Source of the DNA: Melastoma dodecandrum | Lineage: Eukaryota; Streptophyta; Magnoliopsida; Myrtales; Melastomataceae | NCBI GenBank assembly: GCA_029817715.1 | Contig: JARUPY010000397.1 | Span: 3,720,001 to 3,784,000, forward strand | DNA length: 64,000 nucleotides | Direction of reading: 5' to 3' | Part shown: positions 24,182 through 35,659 of the stretch, one piece after another | Layout of the letters: every line of letters starts with the position of its first letter | Numbering within the stretch: position 1 is the stretch's first letter | Translations under genes and position numbers: made by a program | The notes under the pieces: model-generated | Told to the model about the DNA's origin: nothing | Databases searched by the model: none | Seen by the model: the letters and a program-made list of their open reading frames with translations, nothing else

Positions 24182-25576
24182 ATGATGACGATGATGCGGG
24201 AACACAAGGAACCCGCCATCAAGCTCTTCGGGAAGGAGATTCCCCTGTCTTCGTCCTCCTCCGACACCACCTCCGTCGATAAGGATGACAGGGACGAGGA
24301 GGCCGCTGATGATACAGAGACGAAGAAGGTAACTTTTGCAAGGAGGGAACTTTTTGTTGGTCTTTCGGGATACTGATCGGTACCCGTTTCTCGAAATTGG
24401 GGAAGGATTCTCCGGTGGGATTTGGTTTTTGAGCGATTTTGACTGGATTGGATTGGATTGGATCGGTCAGGTTGTAGTCGGTCGTGAGGTTTTGCTGTCC
24501 GTTGCTCTGTTTCTGGCCGAGGTTTTGGTTTTTTAAGTCACCTGTTGATTCGCTGTTTCTTTTTTTCCGATTGGCAGGGAAGTTCGACAGAAGCTTCTGA
24601 AACTACGCGACGGTCGAGTGTACTCAATGCTTCGCCAGACTCTGTGACAATTGAGGCAGCATCTGTTGATCAAGGGGAAACGACAAAGCCCAAGCCTTCC
24701 AAGACGACGAAGAAGCCGGACAAAACCCTCCCGTGCACCCGATGCAACAGCATGAACACCAAGTTCTGCTACTACAACAATTACAATGTCAACCAACCCC
24801 GACATTTCTGTAGGTCGTGCCAGAGGTACTGGACCGCTGGCGGTAATACGAGGAACATGCCGGTTGGCGCGGGACGACGGAAGACCAAGAGGACGTCATC
24901 ACATTATCGTCATATCTCGATCTCCGAGGCACTCCGGGCTGTTGAAACAGACGCTGCTGCAAATGGCGTTGATCGCCCCGGATTGAAGTACCATGATGGG
25001 ACCATCCTAAACTTTGGTGGCATCGACCCACCCATTCTTGATTCAAAAGCATCTATCCTCAACGGCACCGACAAGAAATCACTAAATGGTTTGATGAGCG
25101 GAATTGGTGGCCCTAAATCTGGAAAACGGCGCTTTTCCAACTCAAACGGCAAGGACTGGGACGACCACTCTGGCGATTCTACAGTTTCGGCTTTGAGCTC
25201 GAACAATGAAGGATCTGCAAACACGAACTTCCATCCTCAAATCCCGGGAATCCTTGAGATTCCTTGGCCATACCCTTGGAATTATCCAGCCGTTCTGCTG
25301 CCGTCAACTCTGTGTCCTCTGGGATTCAGCATGCCGTTCTACCCGCCCGCCTTTCTCGATTGCAACATCCCGAGCAATTGGAACCTCCCTTCGCTAGTGC
25401 CAAGCCACAGTGTCCCCGACTCCCCGACTGACGAGTTACTCGACTCAGAGAACCCCACGAAACGAAGGAACATAACAGTCCTCGTCCCGAAAACATTAAG
25501 GATGGACAACCCGAAAGAGGCGGCAAAGAGCACCATATGGTCAACACTAAGGGATCAAGAAGGATTTGCTCTATAG
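24182..25576 (+). CDS. cycling Dof factor (CDF-type Dof zinc-finger transcription factor)
   Basis: Two exons, 24182-24328 and 24578-25576, encode 381 residues. The N-terminus has the CDF motif [12 protein letters not shown]. The Dof finger lies at about residues 95-150: [52 protein letters not shown], with C-x2-C-x21-C-x2-C intact. The C-terminus carries [24 protein letters not shown], the motif that in Arabidopsis CDFs binds FKF1/GIGANTEA. CDFs repress CONSTANS and FT in photoperiodic flowering and are degraded through FKF1. The protein is shorter than the roughly 450-500 residues of many CDFs, and the tail after STL differs from the usual sequence. Start chosen at the first ATG of the exon ([10 protein letters not shown]). 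Confidence 0.93.
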
Positions 25577-26834
25577 CCAAGGCTTCTTAAAGGCGCAATC
25601 GGCGGGGGAAGATCTCTCCTGCCTGGGTTTCAAGCCCGGCCGCGATGTCAAGGCGTGTAAGCTTAGTGGAGAGCTCTTCGAGGTTGAATAGCCTTCCCAC
25701 CCTTTTAACCGTCATAAAGGAAGCCCTTCATCAGCCTAACCAACTTTCTTAGTGCAAGCACAAAGAAGGTTTATGAACTTGGAGGACAGCAAACCGTCAT
25801 ATTTCTAATGTCGTGTAGCCGCCATGTTTGTGACTTTGTTGTGATTTGAGATATAAAAGAACTACAACATTGACCCATTTCGAGTGCTTTTATCGTATGA
25901 TACACACACACACACACAGTTTAAGACCAGACGAATAAATTTCTATGAGCAACTCAGTCAGATACGTGAAATTCGTGACGAGTAAATTCATTGGGGGGCG
26001 TTGGAGGATTGAACCCCCCCTGCCTCGAGGACCACAGAAAATGTGGACCATTCGGGAGTCGTAGCTGAATGACCGACCAATTGACAACGTTTGATCAAAT
26101 CTAAAATGGCTCATTTTGGGTCAGCCGTCAAAGTTCATGCACCCTGTAAAATAAACTTTTGTTTGGGTTGGGGGAGGGGGGTTGACTTTTTTTTGGTTCA
26201 TGATGTGGTAGGTATGTATGACCAATCCACGATCGAGGATGGAAAAGAAGGTTCTGGAAATTCTTCAAAGGTGGGGTTGGAAGAAGGAGAAAGAAGAAGC
26301 CTCCTTTACAGGAAAACGGGGCGAAGTGGATGACGGCAATTTCCATTTGGGGTCAAACACAAGGGTTTGCACTTGCACTAATCCCAAGTTGAGGTTATAA
26401 CTAACTATTCTCGTTGGTCATTTGTTGTCTTTCACATGCGTGTAGTGAGTGAAGTGGTAATTGTAGCATGAGCATGAGTGGGTCGATGTAGACAGACCTT
26501 AACTCAACAAACGCCCTTATCAAGATGGAACTTTGTCCTATTCGGCAAGAATGACGACCAATGGCTGCGATGGCACCGAAATAACATGGGAATAAAAACT
26601 TATTTACGGTGTTTGGTTTCCAATTGCAATGGAGATAAGGATAAGGAACAACCACCCTCGCATTGGTAAGAATCATCAACATCAACAACACAAAACGGCT
26701 AAAATTCTATCCACGGCAATTACTAATTATTCCGGCTTCATGTTGGCTAGTTGCAGGATGCAATGCGAACTGATGACGGATTTTTGGAGTTAGCTTATCA
26801 TCGCGGGATTGCAACCCTTTGTCCTGGACATTGT
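25577..26834. other. CDF 3' UTR and intergenic DNA
   Basis: 25577-25900 is probably the 3' UTR, with a CA microsatellite at about 25902-25918. The rest contains only short unsupported frames. Confidence 0.45.
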
Positions 26835-27360
26835 AAGTCGTTTTATGAAAAATTTCGTAAATCTACAATAGTTTACGAAAAAATTTTGTAAAAATTTAAG
26901 AAATATTTTTGTAATTTCTCTGCTTTGAAAATTACGAAAACTTTCATAATTTTACGAAAATTTTTCGTACCAAAATGTTTACGAAAGGTCGTCACTGTTT
27001 ATTAATTCTTCATAAGGATTTTTTATATAATTTACGAAAAAAGGTTATAATTCATATATTTTTACTAAGTACGTTTCAAAATTTGATAAAAGCACGTAAA
27101 CTGTTACGAACCCATTACAAAAAATCATTCGGCCCATTACTAAAAATTCGTACATTTTTAAGTTTCATAATTTACAAGAATTCTACTGTATGATTTCGTA
27201 CATTTTTACTAAGCCCATCACGAAAGTTTGTAAAAGCCCGTACATTTTACGAAGCATTTACGAAGCCTTCGGACATAAAACGAATTTTTTTCGTAGACAA
27301 AAAGAAATGGTTGTTACTGTTTCGTAAGAATGTACGAAACAGTAACATAATTTACGATGG
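26835..27360. repeat. TTTACGAA-rich subterminal-repeat-like region
   Basis: Over about 520 bp the short motifs TTTACGAA, TACGAAA, TTCGTAA and TTTCGTA recur well over a dozen times in both orientations. The region ends with the fold-back GTTACTGTTTCGTA...TACGAAACAGTAAC at about 27312-27345. Arrays of a short motif in both orientations are typical of transposase-binding subterminal regions of CACTA and similar elements. I found no paired end or target duplication. Confidence 0.5.
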
Positions 27361-27700
27361 TGACTTAACCGTGGGATCACTTTAGCCGCTTCCTCAACAA
27401 CAACTATTATCTTTAGCCGTTCTTTCCCACATATAACCCGTTGTTTAGCAACAGAAATTCTAGGCCACATATCCCAGCCTCATCTGTGGATCAACGGTTC
27501 AGAATACATGCCCAAAGTACGAGAAACACAGTAAGGAGGTATTTGTGGACACACACCAGGCGAAGGCTTGCGGGCGAAACAGTAACCAAGCGATGGGGCT
27601 ATCAGGCGACGAGGCTCAACGAGGCGATCAAGCGACGGTCAACTGGGCGAGCGAGAAAGCTCTGCGACGAAGGCTAACGGGCGATTTGGTCGATTAGTAG
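27361..27700. other. unassigned spacer
   Basis: Short repeats of CGATCAAGCGA/GCGACGAGGC type at about 27585-27680; no gene seen. Confidence 0.35.
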
Positions 27701-28156
27701 TTGTTATGAGAAGATTCCGGACGGTCTCAAGACTTGGAAGAAAATTGTTGCAAGTTTATTCAAATGGAAAGAAGATATTCCACGAGGACTGGCAATACGG
27801 ATACATAATATATGTACAATATTTCGTTACCGTATATACGTAGGTCTAGCTTAGTATAAATAGTTCCTCTTTGCATTGTACAAACACACCTCTCTACGGA
27901 TGAACATATTGTCTTTTTATTTTCAAGCATTCCAGCATTCAAGCATTATGCGCTCATGTGTTCTTCCTTCAGTGCTTCCGCTTAAGGAAGTCTGTCCCCT
28001 GCCTTCTCTCTTCTCTCTCTCTTTCTTCATACGGCTACCACACATTTCAACGAACCTCCGAGCATCAGTTGCTCATAGTGTCAGAGATTTTCGACGTGTT
28101 TGGATCCAGCTTGTCCGCGGTCAATTCCGGAGTGAAAACCCGCCAACAAACACTTT
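27701..28156 (+). mobile_element. possible solo LTR
   Basis: Begins TGTTATGAGAAG and ends near GCCAACAAACA. A promoter-like TATAAATAG at about 27855 is followed by leader-like CT-rich DNA (28000-28025). The layout resembles an LTR, but I found no matching 5-bp target duplication, so the call is weak. Confidence 0.25.
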
Positions 28157-28246
28157 GCAATGACTGAAAACGAGTAGCGCATAGTTCATTACACTAGCCT
28201 TCTAGGTTTGTCCCAGAAAAAAGGGCGTGTAAGGAAAAAAAAAAAG

Positions 28247-29900
28247 ATGGCAACTGTTACCACACAGGCCTCAGCGGCTGTCTTTAGACCAAAAACCAAG
28301 TTCTTGACTGGTTCTTCCTCTAGGCTCAAAAGGGAAGCCTCGTTCAAGGGCATCGTCCCGCCTACACGTTCTCGGTTGTTCAAGGTTGAGGCCAAGAAGG
28401 GTGAGTGGTTGCCTGGTTTTACCTCGCCTCGCTACCTGGCCTCAACGGAAGGTTGTATTGTATTTTAACCCGTTTGATCTTTATTAGAAGGCTAAATAAT
28501 CAAATTTATCATAAAATTTGACATTTTTTCCAATTTAGCCTAACATTTGAAAAATATTCTCGGCCGTTATCTTTATTATATCCTCCGTTAGCCGTCCCCT
28601 CTAACGGAGTCCTACGTAACGCTAATGTCGTTAATGCCACGTTTTATCTATTTTTTCCTCAGGTTAAATTATCAAATATATTCTAAACCTTGTCACTTTT
28701 TTCTAATTTAGCCTAACATTTGAAAAATATCATCTTGCATCCCAACGTTGAATTGTTATCTCCATCATATAATCTGTAGCCGTCCCCAATACGAACAAAT
28801 ATTTTAATAGATTTTTTTACCTATTATGAACAAATAAGTGTTTTAAACATATCCAGGATTACTAAAATTTCAGGACATGCCCACACAAACACATTGCCAT
28901 GCATTATCTAGGCAAGCACACGGTCATTATCCAAACAAATAACACTGTATAAGTATGTCAACATTGTTATATAAACCCACAACTTCAAACCAACATTATT
29001 GAGGTGTCAATTTTTTGGGGTTGGGAGTTCAGGGTTAGGGTGGGATAGTGGTTGGAGATTAATGGTCGGGGTGCGATTGTGGTCGGGTGTCGGTATAGGT
29101 TTGGTCGGAAGTATGATTAAAATATTCGTTAAGAGTGAGAATAAAATATATTTGGAGCTTTATTTGGGGTTTATGGTTCAATTCGAGAAAAAAAATAGAT
29201 TAAACGTAGTGCTGACAGCGTTAATTGTCCTATCAACGTTACGCAGGACTCCGTTAGCATCGACCGCTAACATAGAATATAATGAAGTTAACGGCTTAAC
29301 GTCAGGATGTAAGATGATATTTTCAAATGTTAAGCTAAATTGGAAAAAAGTGTCAAAGTTTAGGATATATTTGATAATTTATTATGGAGAAAAATAAATT
29401 AAACATGGAGTTGACGGCGTTAACTGCCATATCAGCGCCACGTAAGACTCCATTAGCGGGGACGGGTAACGGAGGTTATAATTGAAATAACGGTCCAACG
29501 TTGGAATGTAAGAAGATATTTTTTAAATATTAGGCTAAATCGAAAAAAGACGTCAAAATTTAGGACATATTTGAGTATTTGGCGATATTAGAATGAGGTT
29601 GGCTACCCTGGAGGGATGTTCAACCCTTGACTTTGCCCCAACCCTTGAAGTCAAGGAGTAGATTGCCAATGTTATGAATAAAACTTTGGAGAATTTTCCA
29701 GATTCTTGGGGAGTGTAGATTTCGGACTAAATGTAGGTATCGCGTGTTTTTTCGCAGGGAGACTGGCAATGGCGGCATTCCTGGGTTTCGTGGTGCAACA
29801 CAATGCGACAGGGAAAGGTCCATTTGAGAACCTGTTGAAGCACCTTTCAGATCCATGGCACACCACCATTGTTCAGACTCTTGAAGGGTTACTAAGATAA
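28247..29900 (+). pseudogene. LHCA4: LHCA4 (photosystem I antenna) pseudogene, deleted and split by a transposon
   Basis: 28247-28451 encodes the transit peptide and mature N-terminus of the PSI antenna protein Lhca4: MATVTTQASAAVFRP, FLTGSSSRLKREASF, FKVEAKKGEWLPG, then a shifted LNGS at the expected first splice site. A MULE-like element occupies 28490-29584. Directly after it, 29596-29671 encodes EVGYPGGMFNP, a frameshift, DFAPTLEVKE, a stop, then IAN. After an intron ending TTCGCAG at 29757, the last exon encodes [40 protein letters not shown]. Exons for about residues 60-180 (the first two chlorophyll-binding helices) are gone. The donor after IAN also looks damaged. A functional LHCA4 must exist elsewhere in the genome. 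Confidence 0.88.
28490..29584. mobile_element. MULE-like non-autonomous element with duplicated TIRs
   Basis: The left end (GGCTAAATAATCAAATTTAT) and the reverse complement of the right end (CGCCAAATACTCAAATATGT) align over about 150 bp. Shared blocks include AATTTTGAC/AAATTTGAC, TTTAGCCTAA and CCTCCGTTA, then GGAGTC-TACGT. Flanks are TTATTAGAA (28481-28489) and ATATTAGAA (29585-29593), an 8/9 match consistent with a MULE 9-bp target duplication. A second copy of each TIR lies just inside (about 28665-28800 and 29190-29385), so each end carries the terminal unit twice. No transposase is recognised; the central 28830-29180 segment is unassigned. Confidence 0.75.
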
Positions 29901-31009
29901 TCGCCACAGGAAGGGTCTGTGTTTTTTGGTTTCTTCTTTTTAATTTTTTTTCCCTCCATTTGCTGTAACCTATGACTGATGGTAGTAATGTGGGGGCATC
30001 AATGTAAGAAACTATCAACTGGAGTTTCCCCGGTGTAAAAATGTCTGGTTCATTTGCCATTGCAAGAAAAACTTATGTCCACGCTTCAGGTTCATCTTAC
30101 CAGGGATTCCCTCACATCCATTGATCCGAGAGTCCACACGTGAGACCGGAGAGGTCGAAGATTTCAACTTCTAGCATTCAAGGCTCATTCTAGTTCTGCC
30201 AAACACAGACACAAATGAGTCTAAGTTCATGTAGTTGTGTCAATCCTTTGCAGTAAAAATAGAGTGTCATTTTACAGATTCTATAAACTCGGTACATAAA
30301 CAAGACTAACTGATGAAGAATATCAAAACCATCCCAGCCCTACAAACTCTGGCTAAAGCTAATGGGCAAAGAAACATTTTAGTGTACAGATGAACCTGCG
30401 ACTCCTACATGGTGCCTCCATCTATATACACTTGCCTCGGGTTTCAAGCACCGGGGAGTGCTCGGTGTCCCCTCTTCATCGCCGAAAATTATCTTAACCT
30501 AGAGTATGTGCTAGTAGCCCCCACACGAGAGTGGCATTCTGGTCAAGGATCCTAACTAGTTGTGGAAGGTCTCAATTGGGCTGCCAAAAGAAAATCTTGA
30601 CGTTAGCGTAAGAAAGATTGCAGGTTTTACTAAGTTCAGAAGTAACGAGAGTAAAAATCCATCCTCAAACAAGCATGCAAGCATGCCCAATTGCGCAAAG
30701 TATATTCCCGGCTTAAAAATAGGGAAAAGGATCCGCGTATATGTATGCACCATTACCCTTAAGATCAAGGGAGGGAATGACCTCTCAGCCTCTATTGATA
30801 AGTCGTGAAACTTTCTTGATTATGATACATACAGGTATGTGTGCAATCAGACTTATATCACGAGAATGAATGACCCCACTGTGGAGTGAGCTTAGTTTTA
30901 AAATATTTCGCCGGTAGTCAGTCAATCAACTGCTCAATACATTAAAAAAACCCACAAAATACTGTCCATTGTGAAAGACCATGTAAGCAGCCTTCCTCAT
31001 AGCTCATAG
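29901..31009. other. intergenic; 3' flank of the MADS gene
   Basis: No gene recognised. The minus-strand MADS gene may have a further short 3' exon or its 3' UTR here. Confidence 0.4.
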
Positions 31010-33369
31010 TCAAGTAGGGAAACGAATTCTCACCTGATCAAATGAATTTCCGTTGTACATGGCGATGCTGTAAGGCGAAGGTTCAGAAGGCCAAGTATGA
31101 TGCCCGTTGTCATACAAGGGCCTCGAGAGATCAATGGCACCAGGAAGTTGATAATCTACATGATGCCCTTGCATGTCCATCAACATATCATGCTTTGGTT
31201 TCTTCTCATCTGGCAAAGCAAGCGTACCATATGGAGCAAAGGAAAATTGCTCGCCCACTTGCAGGCTCAAGCAACCATTCGTATTCAACTCATTCAATAC
31301 GCAACCATTTGTATTCAACTCATTCAATACACAACCATCTTGTACGAGGTTATGCGTTTGCCCCAAATTTCCCATATCCATTGGCTTATCCCCGCCCAGA
31401 AAAACCAAACAATTTTGCAGGGATGCATCCGTGTTGCTGTCAAGTGCACTGCAGTTGATAACAGTGATGCATTTTGGTCATAACTTTCCAAAGATCAGAT
31501 AAGTGAAAGGTGCACATAAACTAGGACCCCAGAGTTAATCATTGCTTACCCTTGCGGAAGATAATGAGACTCGTTTGGGAACATCAAATGTTGGTTATCA
31601 GTCATTGGAAGCCAGTTTATTGGCTGTGATTCAGGTAGCCCAGCCATAATGTAAGATGAAGGCATCCCGTTCTCAAACTGCAAGCCGAGAAGCAAAATTT
31701 CATCACAAAAACATAATAGCAACGCGGCTTGGTGATTGGGTAGCTCCACAGTTACCGGAAATAAAAGCTTGAAACAAGCAAAATTACCGGATTTGATCTT
31801 TCTAATGATATAAGTTGATGCTTTCCAACAGATTCCTGCAAAGAAGATATCAGTCACTTACTGCAACTAATCTAGCAGCACCCACTTGGTAATTGAGGAA
31901 CATAATATTTCCACCAACCACGGTAGATTGCCGAGTGTCTCGTAAATGATACTTGAGAGAAATCAGGACCCAATACCTTTTGTTGACGAATGTTATTTAT
32001 AGACTCCCTTAACGAGTCTTCCATCTGTCTTAGCTGTTCAACATCATCAATCTTCTCAGGGTTACTCCAATAGCTGAAAGGACAGGATTAGAACATAAGA
32101 TTATTATTTCGACAATATAACCAAGAATGTGAGCCACATGGAAATCATAATTAGCATTCCAGTCTGCTGGAATAATTGTCCTCTAAATACTCCTATCTGG
32201 ATGATTTTTCTCCAGATCCTTAAATTATAAAAGCTTATAATAAACCTACCCTCTGATCCAACAAGTACATAAAAAATGGGAACCGGAAACAACTATGGTA
32301 AAAAAAACTCATCCAGAGAGGGTCATCTAAATAACACATGAAAGGAATGAGATCATACATTAAGAAAAAAAAATGCCAAAGACATACCTTAATCTCTTTT
32401 GCATCTCTGCTAGCTGACTTTGCAGTAGCCTTACTTGATTATCCATTTCCTGACAAAAGAGGCGTAAAAAGAGCTTCTAGATATCAACTGAAAAACCAAA
32501 GTTGAAAGATTTCCAAACATGATTCTGTCAGAAAAATGCTTTCTGACTGATGCTAGAGCAGCCCAGTACCTCTGCAGTTTGGGTGCTGCAAAAATCGATG
32601 GGAAGATCATGAGAATTTCCTCCAAAGTGAAAAGCATTGGGAAACACACCCGACACAACAAAATAAAGAAATACAGACCTTACACCGAGAAAGTCTGGTA
32701 TATTGACATCATGGTCCAACTTCTTAAATGTTTTCTTCAAAGCCTGTAACCCCATCAGAGATCATTTTTTTAATGAGGCCACCAGATATAGCCATAAGGA
32801 AATTACGAGAGATGCAAAACCATAAATTGACAAAGTTGTGTCAAGACGTTGCTTGGTATCTTACTTCTAGGCTCTCCAATTTCCTGCCGCAGCAAATGAA
32901 ATGAATGGGTCACTGGATCAATATTATTGGATCACAGAGAGATAGGTGAGAGTTGCCCATATGCAATATTCATACCTTTTAGCCCTTTCCTGAGGTGTCA
33001 ATTGAGCGAACTTTGTGATAACATCGTCAATATTGCTGAAACAGAATGAATGACATTGTAAGCATACTAAATTCCAATACATATACTTCTGGCAAGCATG
33101 GAACCTCTCCCTCAACGAGATTCTCGGAGGAAAAAAATGGAACATGCAGAAGCTCGAAGATGAACATCCTTGGGTTCAAACTACCTTCTCTCTCCATGAA
33201 AGAGAGTCGGCTTCCCGGTGGGAGAAAACATCAAGAGGATTATGTCGATGTCACACAATATGGACAATTCCCGTGCTTTCTTCAGGATCCCAAGCCTCCT
33301 TTTGGAGTAAGTCACCTGCCTGTTACCGCTACTCTCCAGCCTCTTTATCTTCAATTTCACTCTCCCCAT
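31010..33369 (-). CDS. MIKC*-type MADS-box transcription factor (AGL30/AGL65-like)
   Basis: Ten exons on the minus strand: 33369-33185, 33035-32976, 32883-32865, 32743-32679, 32585-32570, 32449-32388, 32073-31977, 31835-31788, 31677-31550 and 31448-31034. They join in frame to 365 codons. Reading through the last donor adds seven residues and stops at 31010 (372 aa); a further short 3' exon is possible. Residues 1-60 are the MADS domain ([53 protein letters not shown]). Then come [32 protein letters not shown] and [20 protein letters not shown], typical of the P-clade MIKC* group. These factors act in pollen maturation and tube growth in Arabidopsis. Exons 3 and 5 are only 19 and 16 nt. R20/L26 differ from the commoner F/N residues in related MADS domains but are compatible with folding. 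Confidence 0.88.
31271..31330 (-). repeat. 30-bp tandem repeat inside the MADS gene
   Basis: Two near-identical 30-bp units (31271-31300 and 31301-31330, one mismatch) plus a partial third. On the minus strand they encode [10 protein letters not shown] twice near the C-terminus. Confidence 0.9.
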
Positions 33370-34955
33370 CCCGGAATCACCCTGGAAAAGAGTATCCTTC
33401 GATGATCATTCACATTCCGCAAAGAAACCACAAACAACTCGATCGAGGCCGAATTCGGCCTAGGTAACACAGCACCAAATTCTATAAAATGCCCCCAAAC
33501 AAGATCAAATTCGGGTTATAAATCCAGGAGACGCCAATGCCGATCGAAACATGCACAAGAAACTAACCCAGGCGATCACAAACTGGACAAAACCGTCAAA
33601 CCCAACAACCTGCGAAGCTACACATTTCAATCCCATCTTTTTCCCACGAAAAGCATCAAACCAACAAACAAACAATTACATCAGATGGCAACTGGATCCA
33701 CCTCACCTGTACACAAATATACAGAGACTCTTGATCAAGGTCCGAAGCGAAAACAAAACCCGAATCTGTCCCAAGAACGAGACCAAGACAAGAACAGAAC
33801 AAAACAAGGGGGAATTCCACCACACCCCTGACTCGCCACCCCCTCACCCAGCAAGACAAAAACCCAGAACGTAAAAAATGAAAAAGTTTCCACCTTTCTG
33901 AAAAAAAAAAATTAACGCCGAGAGGACAATCCGATCGAGAAAAGATTACCCCTTTTTTCCCCTTCCCACCCTAATAAATAAAAAAGAGAGCCCACCAACA
34001 CTTGTTCCCATACACACGTACACTCGTTGGGGGCGGGGAATGACGAGAAATAACGAGCGATCTGTGGATGAAGGGAGGGGCGGGGACGCAAGAGGTGAGG
34101 ACGGATGGCGACGACAAGGAGGAAACGAAGGGATAAGGAGGAAGAGAAAAGGAGAGAAGAAGAGGCAGAAGAGAAGCTTCGTGGAGGGGTGGGGGACAAA
34201 ATGAGCGTGATGGGAACGGGTGACAGGCGAAGGGATGCGCTGTGATTTCGGTGGTGGGAAACTAGCAAAACCAACCAACCACACCCATTGAACAAGAAGA
34301 AGAAGAAGAAGAAGAAGAGGAGGAGGAGAAGGAGCGGTCGCGCGCCTCAGTTCGGCGGACCAACGAACGAACGATGTTGTAATAAAAAATAACAGAGATA
34401 CACAGACAGGGGATGATGACAGACAAATGGGACAAACAGTTTTGGTTTGTCAGTAAAATCACTTGTTGTATATAGTTTAACCGATTCGCAACTTCTTATA
34501 TAATGCAGCGGCGTGACATTATTTTCTAACAACAGACATCCTCCATGTGAAATATTTCGATCATGTATATGCATTTATTTATTCGATGTGGAATTATTTT
34601 TCAATACTTATACGTATTTGGTTACGGTTAATATCACCTTATTCCATGTGCACTACATGACGGATGGATCTGCCGTTGCTGTTTTCCTATTAGTATTTGC
34701 ACAGACGGTAAATTATGGGTCCAAGTTAAGACATTTCTTCTTCAGAACAAGATTCCAAGAACAATCCCTTCTAGAAGGGATCCCCGCTGATCCCAAGAAG
34801 AAGGAAACGAGAGAAGGGATTTTCCTGTTTTTTTTTTTTTTCTATTTCACATGAAGGAATCTCGAAAAATCTGAATTCGAGAATTAGGATGACAATTTTT
34901 ATGCACAAAAAAACAAAGGGAAAGAGCGACTAAACTCCTCCTCCTCCTCCGTCCT
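33370..34955. other. MADS leader/promoter and intergenic DNA
   Basis: 33370-34340 likely holds the 5' UTR (perhaps with a leader intron) and promoter of the MADS gene, including a GAA/GAG-rich tract at 34288-34335. 34350-34955 is AT-rich spacer plus the 3' UTR of the EF-hand gene. No other gene seen. Confidence 0.45.
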
Positions 34956-35567
34956 TCAAGATCTCAAGCTTCTCTTGACGAGTTTAGTGAACTCCCTGAA
35001 GTCGATGAATCCGTCCCCGTCCTCGTCGAAGTTCCTTATCAGCTCCCTACAATCGCTCTCCCCTAAGTTCGCCATCCCCAGCGCCCGGATGACCCCGCTC
35101 AGCTCCCCCGGGTCGATCCTCCCGTCGCAGTTCCCATCGAACACGTAAAACGCCTCCTTGACCTCCTCCAGGCAGACCTCTTCCTCCTCGAACAGCCTCG
35201 CTATCTCTCCCGCCCCTATGCCCCCTCCCGAAACCATCGAGGAGAACCGGTGGTCTTGTCCCTCCTGCACGTACTCGCTCGCGAACATCCCTAGTCTCTC
35301 CATCACCATCCTCACCTCGCTCCTCGACAGGTCCACCTCATCAAAGTCCTCCCTCCCTGAGGACGGCGACGTCTCATTACCCTTCTCCCCCTCCAGCAGC
35401 CTGTCTACATCCCCGCCGACGCGGGATCCCTCCCGCGCGACGCAGTTGACGAGGAGGCAGAGGAATTGAGCACAGTAGTGCTGTAGCTTGATGATGGGGA
35501 CGATCGTGAAGAGGGCTGCAAGGACGGTCAGGATGGGGTTTCCCGTCAACCCTTCGATCTGCTCCAT
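34956..35567 (-). CDS. EF-hand calcium-binding protein, CML45/46/47-like
   Basis: A single uninterrupted 203-codon frame on the minus strand. An N-terminal hydrophobic segment (about residues 10-45, PILTVLAALFTIVPIIKL then FLCLLVNCV) suggests membrane association, as in the CML45-47 group. The C-terminal half has two EF-hands, with loops DGNCDGRIDPGE (about 146-157) and DEDGDGFIDFRE (about 183-194). Both have acidic residues at positions 1, 3, 5 and 12 or conservative changes; loop 1 has N at position 3. This is a calcium sensor with unknown targets. High GC content and no introns are normal for CML genes. Confidence 0.93.
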   Translation of the reverse strand: MEQIEGLTGNPILTVLAALFTIVPIIKLQHYCAQFLCLLVNCVAREGSRVGGDVDRLLEGEKGNETSPSSGREDFDEVDLSRSEVRMVMERLGMFASEYVQEGQDHRFSSMVSGGGIGAGEIARLFEEEEVCLEEVKEAFYVFDGNCDGRIDPGELSGVIRALGMANLGESDCRELIRNFDEDGDGFIDFREFTKLVKRSLRS

Positions 35568-35651
35568 TTATCGGCCGGAACCTCTTGCAAGGAAAAGAAG
35601 GGTATGGAAAATGTAGGAGTAAGGTGAAGAAATGGCGTGCAAACACATTTT

Positions 35652-35659
35652 TATTTATA
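35652..35659 (-). promoter_or_regulatory. TATA box of the EF-hand gene
   Basis: TATAAATA on the minus strand, 85 bp upstream of the start codon at 35567, a normal plant TATA position given a short leader. Confidence 0.55.

Noticed and set aside
26840..27360. Possible CRISPR-like array
   Set aside because: The repeated words are short, irregularly spaced and in both orientations in plant nuclear DNA; no unique spacers of constant length.
31042..31502. Several 109-138-codon plus-strand frames
   Set aside because: Antisense to the last MADS exon; no family resemblance and the tandem repeat explains their length.
33912..34295. 127-codon Ser/Leu-rich minus-strand frame upstream of the MADS gene
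   Set aside because: CT-rich leader DNA; no motif, and overlapping frames in other phases are equally open.
35158..35469. 103-codon Ser-rich plus-strand frame
   Set aside because: Antisense of the EF-hand gene.
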